Assembly: GCA_003117195.1 (NCBI GenBank)
Contig: BDSI01000169.1
Location: 62,001-126,000 of the forward strand
Reading direction: 5' to 3'
From: Eudorina sp. 2006-703-Eu-15
Lineage: Eukaryota > Chlorophyta > Chlorophyceae > Chlamydomonadales > Volvocaceae
DNA: 64,000 nt
Numbering within the stretch: position 1 is the stretch's first letter; every line of letters starts with the position of its first letter. A model generated the notes under the pieces. That model worked only from the letters and a program-made list of their open reading frames with translations, did not search any database and was not told the origin of the DNA. The translations under genes were made by a program, and so were the position numbers. Shown here piece by piece: positions 11,611-25,557 of this stretch.

Positions 11611-12991
11611 ATGCAACCTTGGGCAGCGACCGCTCCTCTGCGGGAGCAAACTCCTCAAACCATCAATCCCAACAGTGGTAACAATGCCAACAACCAGCCG
11701 TGCAGATTTATCTCGGGGCCGCAGGCTTCGGCCTCGGGCCAAGGGTTGGCCCTTCCGGGGCATGGCGTCGCCGGCGTGGTAGCCCCCTTCGCGCTCCCTG
11801 AAGGAGGCACCAGCAATCACCTCAGCAGCAGCGTCGCGGGAGGTCCAGGTCCCGGATGGGATGGCCCTCACCCGCACCTGGCGCCGCTTCCTCGTCCTGA
11901 CCATCTCGTGCCGGCAGCCGCGCATCCGGATGCAAAAGCCCGGCACACAGCCACCGTCACCGGGCAGCCGCCGGTCTTCCCAGGCGGCCATGGGTCCACG
12001 CACCACGCAGGCGCTGCGAGCTGCGCTGCCCCTCATCATCCTCCGGGGGCCCCGCCCCCTCCACCAGCGGTGAGGGGTTCGGACCGCAGTGAGCAGCCGG
12101 CGCCACATCACCCAAAGGCTCCGCCGCCGCAGCCACAACTTCAGTCCCAAACTCAGCCACAGCTTCCGGTTCACCCCATACACCATTGCAGTACCCTAGG
12201 TCAACAGCTGCCGCATCAGCCGCCTCCTGGGCAGCAGCCGCCTCCCGGGCAGCAGCCGCCTCCCGGGCAGCAGCCGCCTGCCGGGCAGCAGCCGCCTCCC
12301 GGGCAGCAGCCGCCTGCCGGGCAGCAGCCGCCTCCCGGGCAGCAGCCGCCTGCCGGGCAGCAGCCGCCTCCCGGGCAGCAGCCGCCTGCCGGGCAGCAGC
12401 CGCCTCCCGGGCAGCAGCCGCCTGCCGGGCACGGGCAGCACAGGAGTGAGCGGAGGGGCCCAGAGAACCAGGCGCCCTGGCAGCCGCACCCGCAACGACC
12501 TCAGCCCTCCTGCCAGCCGCTGCAGCCGCCTTGCTGCCACCCGCCTGTGCTGCGCCCCCTCCCGCAGCACCATCTGCAGCAGCAGCAGCAGTCGGTGCAT
12601 GCTGCAGGGGTTCAACCAACGCCACCGCTGCAAAATGCACTTCAGCAGCCCCAGGTACAGCAGGGGGGGCACCAGCAGCAGCAGCAGCTGCGGCAACAGC
12701 AGTACCCACACCAACTGCTGCCACAACAGCACCAACAGCAACGCCAGCCGCCACAGCAGCAGCCACAGCACCAACATCAGCAGCCACAGCAGCAGCAGCA
12801 GCAGCCACAGCAACGCCAGCAGTCGCAGCAGCAGCACCACCACCACCACCACCGTCATCACCAACAACCGCCGCCGTGTCCGCCGCCGTGTCCGCCGCCA
12901 TGGGCTCTCCCTCTCCCTCTCCCGGCTGCAGCTGGGGGACAGTCGGCACAGGTCCCCCGGCCCCCGCATCCGCCCGAGCAGCAGCAGCAGC

Positions 12992-13022
<31 letters not shown>

Positions 13023-16000
13023 GCAGCAGCAGCAGCCCCCTCGACAGCACCAGCTGCAACAGCCTCAGCAGCAACAGCCGCAGCAGCAGCAGCAACAGCA
13101 GCAACAACACTGGCATCAGACGAACCCACAACAGCAGTGGCAGCAGACGAACTCACACCCGCCGCAACAACATCTCCAGCAGCTGCAACACCGCCAGTCA
13201 TGGCAGGCGCTGCAGCCTCAGCCTCAGCCACAGCCACAGCAGGGTCAAGCGCTCCGCGCGTTTCCGGATGTGCGCGAGTCCGGCGGTTACGGTGCGACAA
13301 CTTGCGGCGGCAGTGGTGGCGGCAGTGGTGGCGGTGGAAGCAGCGGCGGCGGCAGTGGAGGCGGTGGAAGCAGCGGCGGCGGAAGCGGGGGCGCGGGTTC
13401 AGGTTCCACTGGCAGTGGCCGTGCTCTCGGAGGCGCGGGAGGGGGAGGCGGCGGCGGAGCATCCGGGGTTGGCGCCCCAGCCGGCAGCGGTCATGGTCCC
13501 TGTGGGCTGGGAGCTGGCGGAGGCGACGATGGCGGCGGCGGGGGCCGCGGCGGCGGCGGCGGAGGTGCGCCTGGCGGATGCAGCGGCGGGTACGGCACCC
13601 CTGGTCGCCGCCGCCAGCGCAGTGGTGGCAAGGGCGCCGCCGGCAAGGACGCGGGGGGCGGTGCCGCGGCTCCGGGCGACGAGGGCAGCGGAGATGAGGT
13701 GATCCCGCAGCCCAACCCCTTCCTCCGCTTCGTCGGCAGCCCTCCGCGGGGCCGGGGAGGCACCTCCCCGTCTCAGCGTGCCCGGCCCCCTCCACCTCCA
13801 CCTCCTGCTGCTGCGCCTCCTCCGGGGTCAGGCGCACCAGACGGGGGCGGAGCTCCGGGCCCGTCAGGGCAGCCCACCGGATACGGGCAGGTCCAGCAGC
13901 CGCAGCCGCCGGGTCACCCTCACAACCCTCACAACCATCACCCGCCCCCGCCCCACCAGCCGGGCGGGCCCTCCGACCCGCCGCCAGCGCAGCCGCGTGT
14001 GGGCGCCCCACCTTGCCCTCCCGGGGCCCCACCCGCCCTGCAGGCTCCCTTACAGCCATGGCCGCCTCAGCAGCAGCAGCTGCACTATCCGCAGCATCGG
14101 CCCGCGTCCTATGAACGGCCTCCCGCACCTTGCCCGCAACAGCAACAACAACAGCAACAGCCGCCGCCGCCGCCTCAGCAGCAGCAGCAGCACCACCACC
14201 CTGATCCGCGGCTTCAAGCAGTTCCCGGACCCACCGGTCCGGCGGGGCAGGGGGACGTGGCGGGCCGGGGCCCGCACTCGTACAACCCGCGGCTGCCGCG
14301 GCCCGCCTGGCCGCCTCCCCAGCCCCCCGGGTCGGCCGCGGGCGGTGCACCTACCCAGGGACTCGCAGCGGCTGCGCCGCAATCCGGCACCATATTATCA
14401 GGCGCCACATCAATGGCCACCCTCCCAGCACCTCTGCAAGCAGGCCGGCCTGGCCCCTCGATGGCCGGTGCAGTCCGCCTTCCCGCAGCCGGGAGCCAGC
14501 CCGGGAGGCCCGTCCAGCCCACAGTGTCGTGTGTCGCCTACCCGGCAGCGCCACCGGGGGGCTCCAGGCCGGGCAGTGCGGGCGGCGGCGGAGCGGCGTC
14601 CGCGACATCGACTGGGGGCACCGAGGCGGTGGGAAGTGGTGGGCGCGCTGGGTGCCAGGCGGGGCCCACGGGTCAGGGCGACAGAGGCGCGTGGGAGGGG
14701 CGGACGGCCTCAGTTGCTGCCGAAGCAGGCGGGGTTGCAGGCGACGGCGGGGGGGCGGGCGGGCCGCAAGGAGGGCAGGGACCGGCGGCCCCAGGCCCGC
14801 TTGGCCCACACCCGTCGGATGTCGTCCGGTCGTGCGGCGGAGGCCAGTCGTCCGCCTCTCAGCCCGGGGCTGCACCGCCCGGGGTGCGACCAGCCGGGGG
14901 CACGGGGCCTCCCCACCCACCGCCGCCGCCCCTCTTGCAGCACCCTGCGCCAGGGCCCCAGGCTCCGCAGCACCAGCCGCACTGCCACCAGCTAACGAAT
15001 CTACATTATTACGAACAGCAACGGCAGCACCAGCAGCACCACCACCACATATCCTACCAGCAACAGCCGCAGTACTCCATCCAACAGCAGCACCAGCAGC
15101 ACCAGCCACCTAATATCCAGTCTGCGTGGCCGGGGGGGCATCCGCCGGGTCCCGGCCCAGGTCCAGGCCCGGGTCCAGGCCCTCCGCCGCAGCTGCCGCT
15201 CCAAGGCCCACAGGCAGCCGCAGGGCGGCCCGCCCCGCAACCGCCGCAACGGTACGGACCCCCGATGGGAGGCCCACTGGGCCAGCCTCACCCACTGACG
15301 GCGACGGCGCTGCCGGGACAGGGTCAGGGGCAGCATGAGCCGGTCGGCCAGCGACCCGTGGTACTCGAGCACCGGGACCAGCGACCCGTGGGACTCGAGC
15401 ACCGTCCCGGTGATCCACAGGCCCAGCATACGTCGTGGCAGCTGCCGCCAAACCACACTCACCACCATCACCAGCTCCCCCAGCAGCAGCCAAGCCACGG
15501 GCGCGGCCCACAGCTACAGCCACAGCTGCCACCACGGCATCATCATCACCCGCCGCACCAGGAGCTACAGCCGCCGGGTCCGCCCTGGCTACAGCCTCAG
15601 CAACAGCAGCTACAGCTGCAGCCTTCCGGCCACCCGCCGGTCGCCTGGCAGGCGGGGAACCCGAACCCGGGGAACCAGACACGGCGGCCCGTGGGCGGAG
15701 GCGGCGGCGGCGGCATCAGCGGAGGCTACCAAAGCCTCAGCGGCGGCGGTGGCCCGCACGGCCCTGGAGGCGGAGGCGCCGGAGGCGCCGCCCCCAGCTG
15801 GCGACCCGAGCCGGAGTTCCGGGGCCGCTGCCCGTATGAGAGGTGCGCCAGGGCGGTGGGGCGCTAGGGTGCGCAACTCGTTGATTTTTGCGTCTAGGGT
15901 TGAGCGCTCAGCATTATCGTGGCCTTTCGACCCGTGGGTCCGTGTCCGCCACCCCGACAGGTGCCCCGGTGTCTACCAGCCCTGCAACGGCGAGCTGGTC

Positions 16001-19000
16001 TGGATCCGCCCTCCCGCCTTCCTCCTTCAGCAGCACATGCAGCAGCAGCACCAGGCCGGGGCGGGCGGGCCGCCCCCCGCGGCCTACCTGCCGGCGGGCT
16101 ACTGGCGGTGCTGCCGCTACCCCGACTGCGGCTGGCGCTACTACCCCCATCCGCGGCTGAGGGAGCCGGTGCTGTCGCTGGAGATCGTGGGCGATGACGT
16201 GTTCAAGGTGCGGGCGCGGTGCCCTGTCCTGTCCCGCCTGAAACCCCAGCCCGAATCAATAACCAACCCAGTGCCAACCCAGTGTATGGTGAGGAAGCTT
16301 CGGCTGTCACCGATGGCCCGCGGGGTCCGCTGTAACATCCTTGATAAAGACCCCGAGCAGGGGCCCTCCCTGGGATGCAGTGCTATTGGTTGGGGGGCCG
16401 TGGTGGGTGCCCTGTCCAGTGCCCACCCGTGTGCATGGCTGTGTGTGCGGCGCGTGCAGGTGGTGGCCTTCCCTGGAGCCGAGGAGGCCGTGGCGGCGGC
16501 CGGCGGGGTGGCGTGTGTCCTGGTGGGGGCCGGTCTGGACCTCCGCGACGCGCTGACACCCGACCAGGCGCGGGACCTCGTCAGGCGGCGGGCGCGCGAC
16601 GGCGGCGGCGGCGACGGGACCGGCCAGGGCGGCGACGCTGCGGGGCCAGGGGCGTGCGGCGGCCGGGACGTGGGCGGCGGCGGCGGCGGCGGCGACAGTG
16701 CTGCAGGGGCAGCCGGAGGGGCGTCTGCGGCACTGTCGAGGGATGCGGACGCCGGCGGCGTGCGCAGCGAGGGGCCGGCTTCAGCGGCGGTGGGGCCCCC
16801 CGCGGAGACGTCAGGGCCGCCGCTGGGGGCCGAGGCCGATCTTGATGTGAGGATCAGTCAGTTGTGTGTGGGGGGGCGGCCAGAGCCGGAGAGGGGGGGG
16901 CATCGGTCCAGGGTTGGCTACCGGTGGTAGCAAGGGGGGCGACGATGTGCGGCAATAGGTTGGAATCCCCACCCGCAGCTCCTGGGTGGCAGGTGGCAGG
17001 GATGAAGGGGATGAAGAGGGGACAAATGCCACCGCCGCCCTCACATCAATCAGTTCAGATCAATCTGTGTGCTCGTGTGTGTGCGTGGGTCCCCCTTTGG
17101 TGTCTCCCGGGCAGTGGGGGTCCGGACTGCCTCCCTCTAACTCCCTATACCCCCCCAGCCTCACTCTCGGTGGCCTCTCACTCAAGCCTCACTCCCCGTC
17201 CTCCCTGCCTTACAGACCTTCCCTTTTCTCACATCAACAAGCACGTCCAAAACTATTCCTCCCTCCCGCCCCCGCCCCGCCCTCCAACCCCTCCGCCCAC
17301 CCCTCCCCACCCCCTCCTCTTCCGTCCCGCCCTCCAACCCCTTCCCCCCGCACAGGACTCGGCTCTGTACTTCCCCCTGAACTGCTACGAGCGGCTGCTG
17401 GCCCCACTGCCGCAGCACAGCGCCCTCTTCAACGCCGGGTCGCTCATACCCGAGCCCGTCAGGAGGGCCTACAGGTGAGAGGGGAGAGGGGGCGGGCGGG
17501 TGGTTGGGAGTTGGTGGTTGGGTTTTGACTGCGCGGCAGGGTGAAGAGTGCGGGAGAGGCCGCGGCCGGCTAGGCCGCTGCTGATGACTTTGATACTGTC
17601 AACCATTGTTTCCAATTTCGCGCTGACCTGCATGTCATATAACAACAACAGAACGAAGCCTGATGATACATTATGATATGTGATACCACCCCATGTATCT
17701 GTTCGCTTCTGTTGTACGGCGGCGCCCAACGACACGTCCTTTTCCCCTGGTCCCCCGCCCCCGGTGTCGGTGGCGGCCAGGGGCTGCTTCCGGCAGCGCG
17801 CCTCCGCCGAGGAGGTTGCGGCCCGCCTGCGCCGCATGCCGCCCTCGCTGCGGGCGGCGCTGATGCCCTTCCAGCGGCAGGGGGTGCTGTTCGGACTGGA
17901 GCGGGGCGGCCGCTGCCTCATCGCGGACGAGATGGGGGTGGGCAAGACGGTGCAGGCGATTGCGCTGGCCGCCTGCTACGAGGTGGGAGGTGGCGGGGGG
18001 GGGCGAAGGGTGTGTGCGGGGTGGGCTGGGGGGCGAGGTATGTGGAGGATGAAGGGGCAGGGGTAGGGGTTGCAGCTGTGCTGGCAGAGGATATCAATGC
18101 CCCCCCGGGCAGGTTGGCGATACAGGGAGGGGCAAGGGGCTGTGCGGACGGCCGGGGGAGGGGCTGGGGAGCAGTGCAGCGGCGTATCTCGCCGCATCGG
18201 TACGGTGTGTGGAGGAGCGCGTCGGGGTGAAATTGGTAAAAGAAATAAACCCGAAGAACGAGTTCGTCGGGGTGCGATGGCGCGGACCATCGACCGACTT
18301 GCGGGCCCTGCACTTGGCCGCTTCCCCTCACCCCGCGACCTTTGCTCGGGCAGCCGCCCCGAATGAAGATGTCCACCACCACGACTCTTGTACTCCCCCT
18401 GCCCCTCCCCCTGCCCCTCCCCCTGCCCCTCCCCCTGCCCCTCCCCCTGCCCCTCCCCCTGCCCCTCCCCCTGCCCCTCCCCCTGCCCCTCCCCTGCCCC
18501 TCCCCCTGCCCTCCCCCTGCCCCTCCCCTGCCCCTCCCCCTGCCCCTCCCCTGCCCCCCCCCTGCCCCTCCCCCTGCCCCTCCCCCTGCCCCTCCCCCTG
18601 CCCTCCCCTGCCCCTGCCCTGCCCCTCCCCCTGCCCCTCCCCCTGCCCCTCCCCCTGCCCCTGCCCCTGCCCCTCCCCTGCCCTCCCCCTGCCCCTCCCC
18701 CTGCCCCTGCCCCTGCCCCTGCCCCTCCCCTGCCCCTCCCCCTGCCCCTCCCCTTGTCCTGCCCCTCCCCCTGCCCCTGTCCTGCCACCTTGGCCCTCCG
18801 CCCCTCCCCCCGCCACCCCCCCTCCCAGGACGAGTGGCCGCTGCTGTGCATCGTGCCCGCCAGCCTGCGCCTGGTGTGGGCGGAGGAGCTGGAGAAGTGG
18901 CTGCCGCACCTCAGGTGGAGGGCGGGCTGACGGGACGTATGGTGGGGCGGGGCGGGGGGTTCCCTCTGTGACGTCCGACCTGTCTCTCTCTCTCTCTCTC

Positions 19001-22000
19001 AGGCTGGAGAGCCCGGGATGGAGCGGGCGCCTGCGGTCCGCGATGAGTCACAGCTCGCAGGGCGGCGAGGACTCTCCGAGTGGCTGAAACGGGCGTGCAA
19101 CGGTGTGTTGGGAAATGTATGTATATCATATACAGATACATATGTATAATATAATATATATACATATATATATATATATCCGCATCATGGTGACGAGCCC
19201 GCACCGGGAGCCGCGGAGGGGCCGGAGGTGGCCGTCATGTCGCGGATGGGGGCCAGGCAGTGTGTTAGAGGTCAGGCCCGGCGAGGTCGGGCCAGGGGGC
19301 AGGCTGACCTCGTACCCCCCCTCCCCCGGCATTGCCCTCCCCTACCCCCCGTTCTGGCAGACCCAGCCACATCCACGTCATCGAGGGGAAGGCCAACCGC
19401 CTGTCGGGGCGCGCGTCCAAGGGCCAGGTGGGGCAGGGGTGGGGCCGGGGTGGGGGCCGGGTGCGGGTGGGGTGCGAAGGGGCGGCTGGTCGGTGGCGGG
19501 GGGCACTTGCTGTGGGCGGGACCCGGCGGCACCCGAATGGGCGCCTCCCGGATGCTGTGTATGCGGGCGAGTGCAAGGGGCGTGCGGGGGCGTTCGACTG
19601 CGCTGATCCGGGAGTGCCCAGCTTGCCCCCGTCCCGTCATCCGCTGTCACCCCGTCATCGGCGGTCATTGGGGGTCGAAGGCTGTCCCTCCCGCCCCGGG
19701 GTCTCTCCCCGGTGGGCTTCCTGCGGCCGGTGCTCACCCACCGAGATAATCACCCGACCTACCTACCGACCGACCTACCCACCGACCTACCGACCGACCG
19801 ACCTATGGACCTGCTCCCTGAGCTCCGCCCCCCCCCCGCCCCCTCCCCTTCCCCGCCAGGCGCTGCCCCGCATCACCATCACCAGCTACGAGATGATGCG
19901 CCGCCTCTCGTGTCCTGCCTGCACCAAGATGAAGATGTCGCAGCCGCCGCCACCGCCGCCACCGGCCGCAGCGGCCGCAGCGGAGGCGCCGGGGGACGTG
20001 CAGAAGGCGTCCGCGGCCGCCGCCGCTGTCGCCTCGGCGGGAGGGGGTGGTGGTGGCGGCGGCGGCGGGGGCAAAGGCGCGGGCGGCCCGGCTGCCCCGG
20101 GGTGCACCGCCTCACATCGAGTGGGGAGCGGTGGCGCTGCGGCCGCCAAGGCCACGTGCTGGGGTCCGGGTGGGTGCCGTGTTTGTCTTATGTCTTGGGC
20201 AGCGCCCCCCGTCTCTCAGCGACCTACACTGGCAGCGCACCTGTGTGTGTCGCCTACCCCTGCCCACCCGTCAGTTCGGGCCGCCCACCCCAACCCCTTG
20301 CCCCCCCGCCCCCATCCCTTGATTGCACGTGGGGCCCAACCCGCCCCCCCCCCCCCGCGCGCGCGCCTTTCTAGACCGCTGCATGGCCGCCATGCCCTGG
20401 GGGATGGTCATCGTGGACGAGTCCCACAACCTGCGCACCACCAACTCGCGGGACGCCGACTCGCCGCACACGGAGGCGTGTGTGGCGGCGGTGGCGCGGG
20501 CGGTGCGGGCGGTGCTGCTGACCGGCACACCCAGCCTGTCCAAGCCGTACGACCTGTACCGCCAGGTACGAATGCGGGACCCGGTCACCGGCCCTCCCCC
20601 CCCTGGATCGCTGACCTCCAGCGCGAGGAGTTCATAGGGCCCTACAGCCCCACGCCGCCCTCCGCACACCACCGGCCTCCATCCCCAACTCCGCCCTGCG
20701 GTTACCCGGCCTCACCCCTCTCACCCCCTCCGGGCCTCACCCCTCCCGGGCTCACCCCCTCCGGGGCTCACCCCTCCCGGGGCCTCACCCCTCCCCGCCT
20801 CACCCTCCCGCCTCACCCCTCCCGCCTCACCCTCCCCGCCTCATCCCTCCCCCCCCCCCCGCTCCTCCCTCCCTGCCTCACCTCTCCCCATCTCCCCCCC
20901 TCCCCCCCTCCTTCGCCCCCCCTCCCTTCGCCCCCCAGGTGGACGCGCTGCAGCCCGGGCTGGTGGGCCTCAGCAAGCAGGCCTTCGCCTTCCGCTACTG
21001 CGACGGCCGCATGGTGCCGCACCGCATAGGGCCCAACGCCGCGAGGCCCTTCAGAGGCGGGGCCGGCGGCGGATGGGGACCGTCGGAGCTGGGCGGGGCG
21101 GGAGCGGGACCGCCGCAGCCGCCGCGCAAGCGCCTGGAGACGTCGGGTGGGGGGCAGTGGGGGGCAGATGGGGACAGATGGGCCGTTTCGGTGTCTCGCA
21201 AGCTTCCGTCCGCACACAGTCCCCGGGGTCCCCGGGGGCCGTGCACGGGATCGGCCGGTGCCCCGGCGGGGGGCCCCGGCGGGGGGTGGGGTGCCGGTGG
21301 GTGGGTGCCGGTGGGAGGTCGAAGCTCATACGAATCCAGAGGTATCACCCAGGGCTGACAGGATGGATGACGGACCGACCGACACAAAGGCCGACACAAA
21401 GGCCGACACAATGACTGACGGAATGACTGACGGATTGGCTGACTGCGTGCGACTGTGTGGCCGTGCGGTGCCCGCTGGCTGGTGGCTGGTGGGGTGTCGG
21501 GCGCTGTCCTTCCGCCCCTCAGGCGGCAGCCGGCTGTACGAGCTGCACGGCCTGCTGACGCGGGAGGTCATGATCCGGCGGCTGAAGCGGGACATCATGG
21601 CGCAGCTGCCGCCCAAGCGGCGGCAGGTGGTCCGGCTGCCGTACCCCAAGAGGTGAGGGGGGCAGGAGGTGTGGGGGCCGGGCGCGTCGCGGGCCTTATG
21701 GGGGCTCAGCGCGGGCTGCTGGGAGCGGCTGCTCTCAAGGTAGGGCGGGGCGGGGCGGGGGCACGTCGGGCGACGCAGGGAGCGATCTTTGACGTACCGG
21801 CAAAAGCCCCCATACGGCCCTGGGGGGCTCCGTTGCTCGACATCTTTCGTTGCATCACGGCGTGTGACAGGCTGTACAGGCTGGCGGCCTGGCTGCCCAA
21901 CGAACGACGGACACCCCCCGACTCAGTATCCTGCAGCGCATTGCCAACGCCCTCTCGCCAACGCCCTTGCCCTGTCCGCATTGCAACGCCAACCCCCACC

Positions 22001-25000
22001 CCACTCCCGCACTGCGCCTCCCCGTTCCCGCAGCTGGCCCGGCGCCCCGCCCAAGCTGCAGCAGCAGCCGCAGCAGCCGCAGTCGGGCGCCGAGACGGCG
22101 GCGGAGCCCACTGTCGGCGGCGCTGGCGGCAAGCGGAGCGCCGGCGGACGCGCTGACGGCGGTGGGCGAGGGCGCGGCGGCGGCGGCGGCGGTGGCCGCG
22201 GTGCTGCGGGCAAGCGACCGGCGGCGGGGCGCGGCCGCCCTGCCAAGCGGCCTCGCAAAAATGCCGCCGGGGGCGACCCGGCGGCGGCGGCGGCGGCAGG
22301 TGCCGACGACGGTGTGGGTCCGGACAGCGGCGACGATGACGACGGCGACGGCGATGAGGGCCGGGGTGTGGGGTCCGAGGGGGAGGAGGAGGAGGGCCGG
22401 GGCTCCGAGGAGGATGACGACGATACGGACGAGGAGGAGGGGCCAGGTGAGAGGGGAGGTCGCCGCGGGAGCAGGAGCGGGTGGGCGGCGGCAGGAGGGC
22501 AGCTGGCGGATATGGCGGGTGGGATGGGTGACCCCACCCCGGGGGTGGGGGCGGTGTGTGTGTGTGTGTGAATGCGCGCGCGGGTGCCTCACAGTCCGGA
22601 GACGCACACCCCCGCCCCCTTCCCTGACCTACCGCATTTCTGTAACCTTTTGAACACCCCTGACGATACGGGCTGTGGGCCGGGTGTCGTAGGCGGGGGC
22701 GGTGCCGCCCCGGCTGAGGGTCCCGGGGGTACCACCGGAGGAGGAGGAGGAGGAGGAGGAGGAGGAGGAGGAGGCGCTGGTGGTGGTGGTGGTGGTGCTG
22801 CTGCTGCTGGTGCTGCAGCTGGTGCTGCACCCGGCGGCGAGGTCCCGGCCCCTGATGGCGCCGCCCACATGTCCAGTGCGCACCGCACCGCACTGGCGAA
22901 GCTGCCGGACGCCATCAGCTGGCTGATAGGGGCGCTGGGGGGCGGCGGCGTGGCGGCGGAGGGGAGGGGCGCCAAGCCGCGCAGGCCCGCGGCGGCGGCG
23001 GCGGCGGCGGCGGCGTCCGGCGGCGGCGCGGGCCGACCCGCGGCAGCAGCGGGCGCGGCGGCGGGCGAAGGGCCGGCGGGAGCCGCCGCGGAGGGCGGCG
23101 GCACCGCGGGGGGCGGCGGAGGTGGAGGTGGAGGCGGAGGAGACGGAGGCGGCGGCGGTCTGTCCCCTCACGACCAGCCGCCCAAGTTTCTGGTGTTCGC
23201 ACATCACAGGTGGGGGTAGGGGGTATGTGGGCGGGGGGTATGACAGGGCGCACCGCCGCCCCGGAAGGTGAGGGGCCCGGGGGGTATGGCGGCAGCTCAC
23301 CCGCAGCTCACCCGCGTGTCCGTACCTCTGTTGAGCCCCGCAGCTTCCCCGGGGAATACGCCCGTCGTGGGGTCGGGGCGGGTCCAGGGGGGTTTCGGAG
23401 CCCTAGAGGGTGGCATGTGCAAAACCCAAACCACCCGCCCGGCAGCGACCGTTCTGTTGCCGTCCCCGCCCCGCGCCGCCCCATGCCACAACCGCCGTCC
23501 CACCCGCCCGCCTGCCGGCCCAACCCCCCCTACCTAACAAACACACCCCTCCTCTCCCAAGGGACGTGATGGACCGGCTAGCGGAGGCGCTGCAGGGCTT
23601 TGACGGCGCCGACGGCGGGGGCGGCGGCGGCGCGGACGACGACGACGGGCCCGGCGGCGGTGGCGGCGGCGGCGGCGGCGGCGGGGCGTCCGTGTGGCAG
23701 GGGGTGGGCTACGTGCGAATCGACGGCAGCCACGACAGCGCAGAGAGGCGGTCGGCGGTGATCCGATTCCGGTGAGGGGGGCCCGGGAGCGCTGGAGGGG
23801 AGAGGGGAGGGGCTGTGGGGTGGGCGGGGTATAGCAGTTGGCAGTTGGCTGCTGTACATGTACATGTATGTATGTCCACACCGCTACAGGAATGGTGGCT
23901 GAAGGAGGGCCTTCCCTGGAGGGGCTCCCATGGCCTGTTTGGACTGGGTTCAGGGTTAAGGATGGGGCTTGATATGTAAAATACGTACGGTAGCACCCGT
24001 CGTTCACACCCGGGTCACGCCCGCCCCCTCCAGACCCCCTCCCCGCCCCCTCCTAAACCCCCAAAGGGACGACCCCACGGTCCGAGTGGCGCTGCTGTCC
24101 ATCACGGCGGCGGCGGTGGGTCTGGACTTCAGCGCTGCCTCCGCGGTGGTGTTCGTGGAGCTGCCCAGTGAGGTGGGGGAGTCGTTGGGGGGGAAGGGGA
24201 GGGCGGTGGGGGGGGAAAGGGGGGGAGTATAGCTGGGGGGAGGCGTTCCCTGGGGGTTTAGGGCGCGAGCAGGCAGGCGGGGACATGGCGGGGACAGCCA
24301 GTGCGATATAGTACGACAAGGAGCTTCTTGGGGCCTCCGCCAGGCTAGGGTTCTGCGGGGTGCCGCTGATGGGCCGGGTGGGTGGGTGTGTGGGTATGGG
24401 TGTGGGTGTGGGTGTGGGGGGGTCGAGACAGGGTTGAGACGGGGCTGGGCCGGGGGGTGTCAGCTGTCTCCCCCCCTTACCGGTCCCCGCTCGCGGCCCC
24501 GCGCGTATGCGGCGCCCCCTCCCCCTCCCCCTCCCCAGGGCCCCTCCCGTCCAGCGGCGCTCCCCCTCCCCCCTCCCCCCACTTTCCTTTCCCCCCTACC
24601 CCCGTTCCTCCCCCTCCGCCCCCTCAGGTGTCGCTGCTCCAGCAGGCGGAGGACCGCGCCCACCGCAAGGGCCAGGCGCACACCTGCGTCAACGTCTACT
24701 TCCTGTGCGCCAAGGGCACCTGCGACGACAAGAGGTGCGGCCGTGGGTGTGTCTCAGGCAGGCAGCACAGGAGTGCGTGACATGCGAGGGGCCGAGAGGC
24801 GCCCAATAGTTGCCCGTATGCGTATATGATATAACCGAAACCCTCAACCCAGACACACACATACGCGCGCGCGCTCCCGCTCTCCCGCCGCCGGGTCCCC
24901 CCTCCCCCCCGGGTACTCATCATCGACTGCTGCGGCGCGTTTCGACACGCAACGGGGCCCGTGGATCTTGCCGTACACATGGACAGGTGGCAGAAGCTGA

Positions 25001-25525
25001 ACGAGTCGCTCAACAACCTCACCCAGGTGGGTCCCCCCCCCCTCGCCGCCCTCTCTCCCCGGGGGTAGTCAGGAGGGGGAAGGGTTGTGATCCCGGGCGG
25101 GGCGGGGGAACTAGGGTTTAGGGAAGGGGAGGGTCCACCGCTCTCTCACTCGGTGCTTCAGTCCAGGGAGCGGTGCCGCACTGGGCCCCGGCAGTTCTGA
25201 TTGCGGGGAGGGGAGGGGAGGTCCCGGTCCGATCCGAAATGCGGCAAACACAGCGGGCAGCGCGCCATCACTTAGAAAGGAAACCCGCCCGACCCAACCC
25301 AGGTCGGACCAGATATACCCGTGTGCGTGTGCGTGTGCGGGTGCGTGTGCGGGTGCGGGTGCGGGTGCGTGTGCGGGTGCGTGTGCGTGTGCGTGTGCGT
25401 GTGCGGGTGCGGGTGCGGGTGCGCACCTGTCCCCGCAGGTGCACGACGGCTCGGAGGCGGATCGCACAGCCGGCGCGGCGGCTCCAGCGGCGGGCGGTTG
25501 CGGCGGCGGCGGTGCGACCGGCGGT

Positions 25526-25557
<32 letters not shown>

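Larger units (their letters stand above)
17781..24734 (+). other. SNF2 helicase core exons
   Basis: Exon 5 holds the Walker A motif (DEMGVGKTVQ), exon 6 the IVPASLRLVWAEELEKWLP segment, exon 8 ITSYEMM, exon 9 DESHNL and LLTGTPSLSKPYDLY, exon 11 MIRRLKRDIMAQLPPK, exon 13 PPKFLVFAHHR, exon 14 VGYVRIDGSHDSAERR, exon 15 VALLSITAAAVGLDFSAAS and exon 16 LLQQAEDRAHRKGQ. This is the distant-subfamily SMARCAL1/ZRANB3 pattern. Long Gly/Ala insertions lie between conserved blocks, notably in exons 8, 12, 13 and 14, but none breaks a motif. Confidence 0.93.

Noticed and set aside
11957..14350. 797-codon open frame on the minus strand
   Set aside because: It lies opposite the Q/P-rich exon 1 of the ZRANB3-like gene and consists of Ala/Val/Arg runs that are the complement of CAG/CCG/GGC repeats; no start context or domain.
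18328..18909. Long Gly/Glu/Arg and Pro/Leu repeat frames on both strands
   Set aside because: They are translations of the CCCCTG minisatellite in an intron; the real frame jumps from 17982 to 18829.
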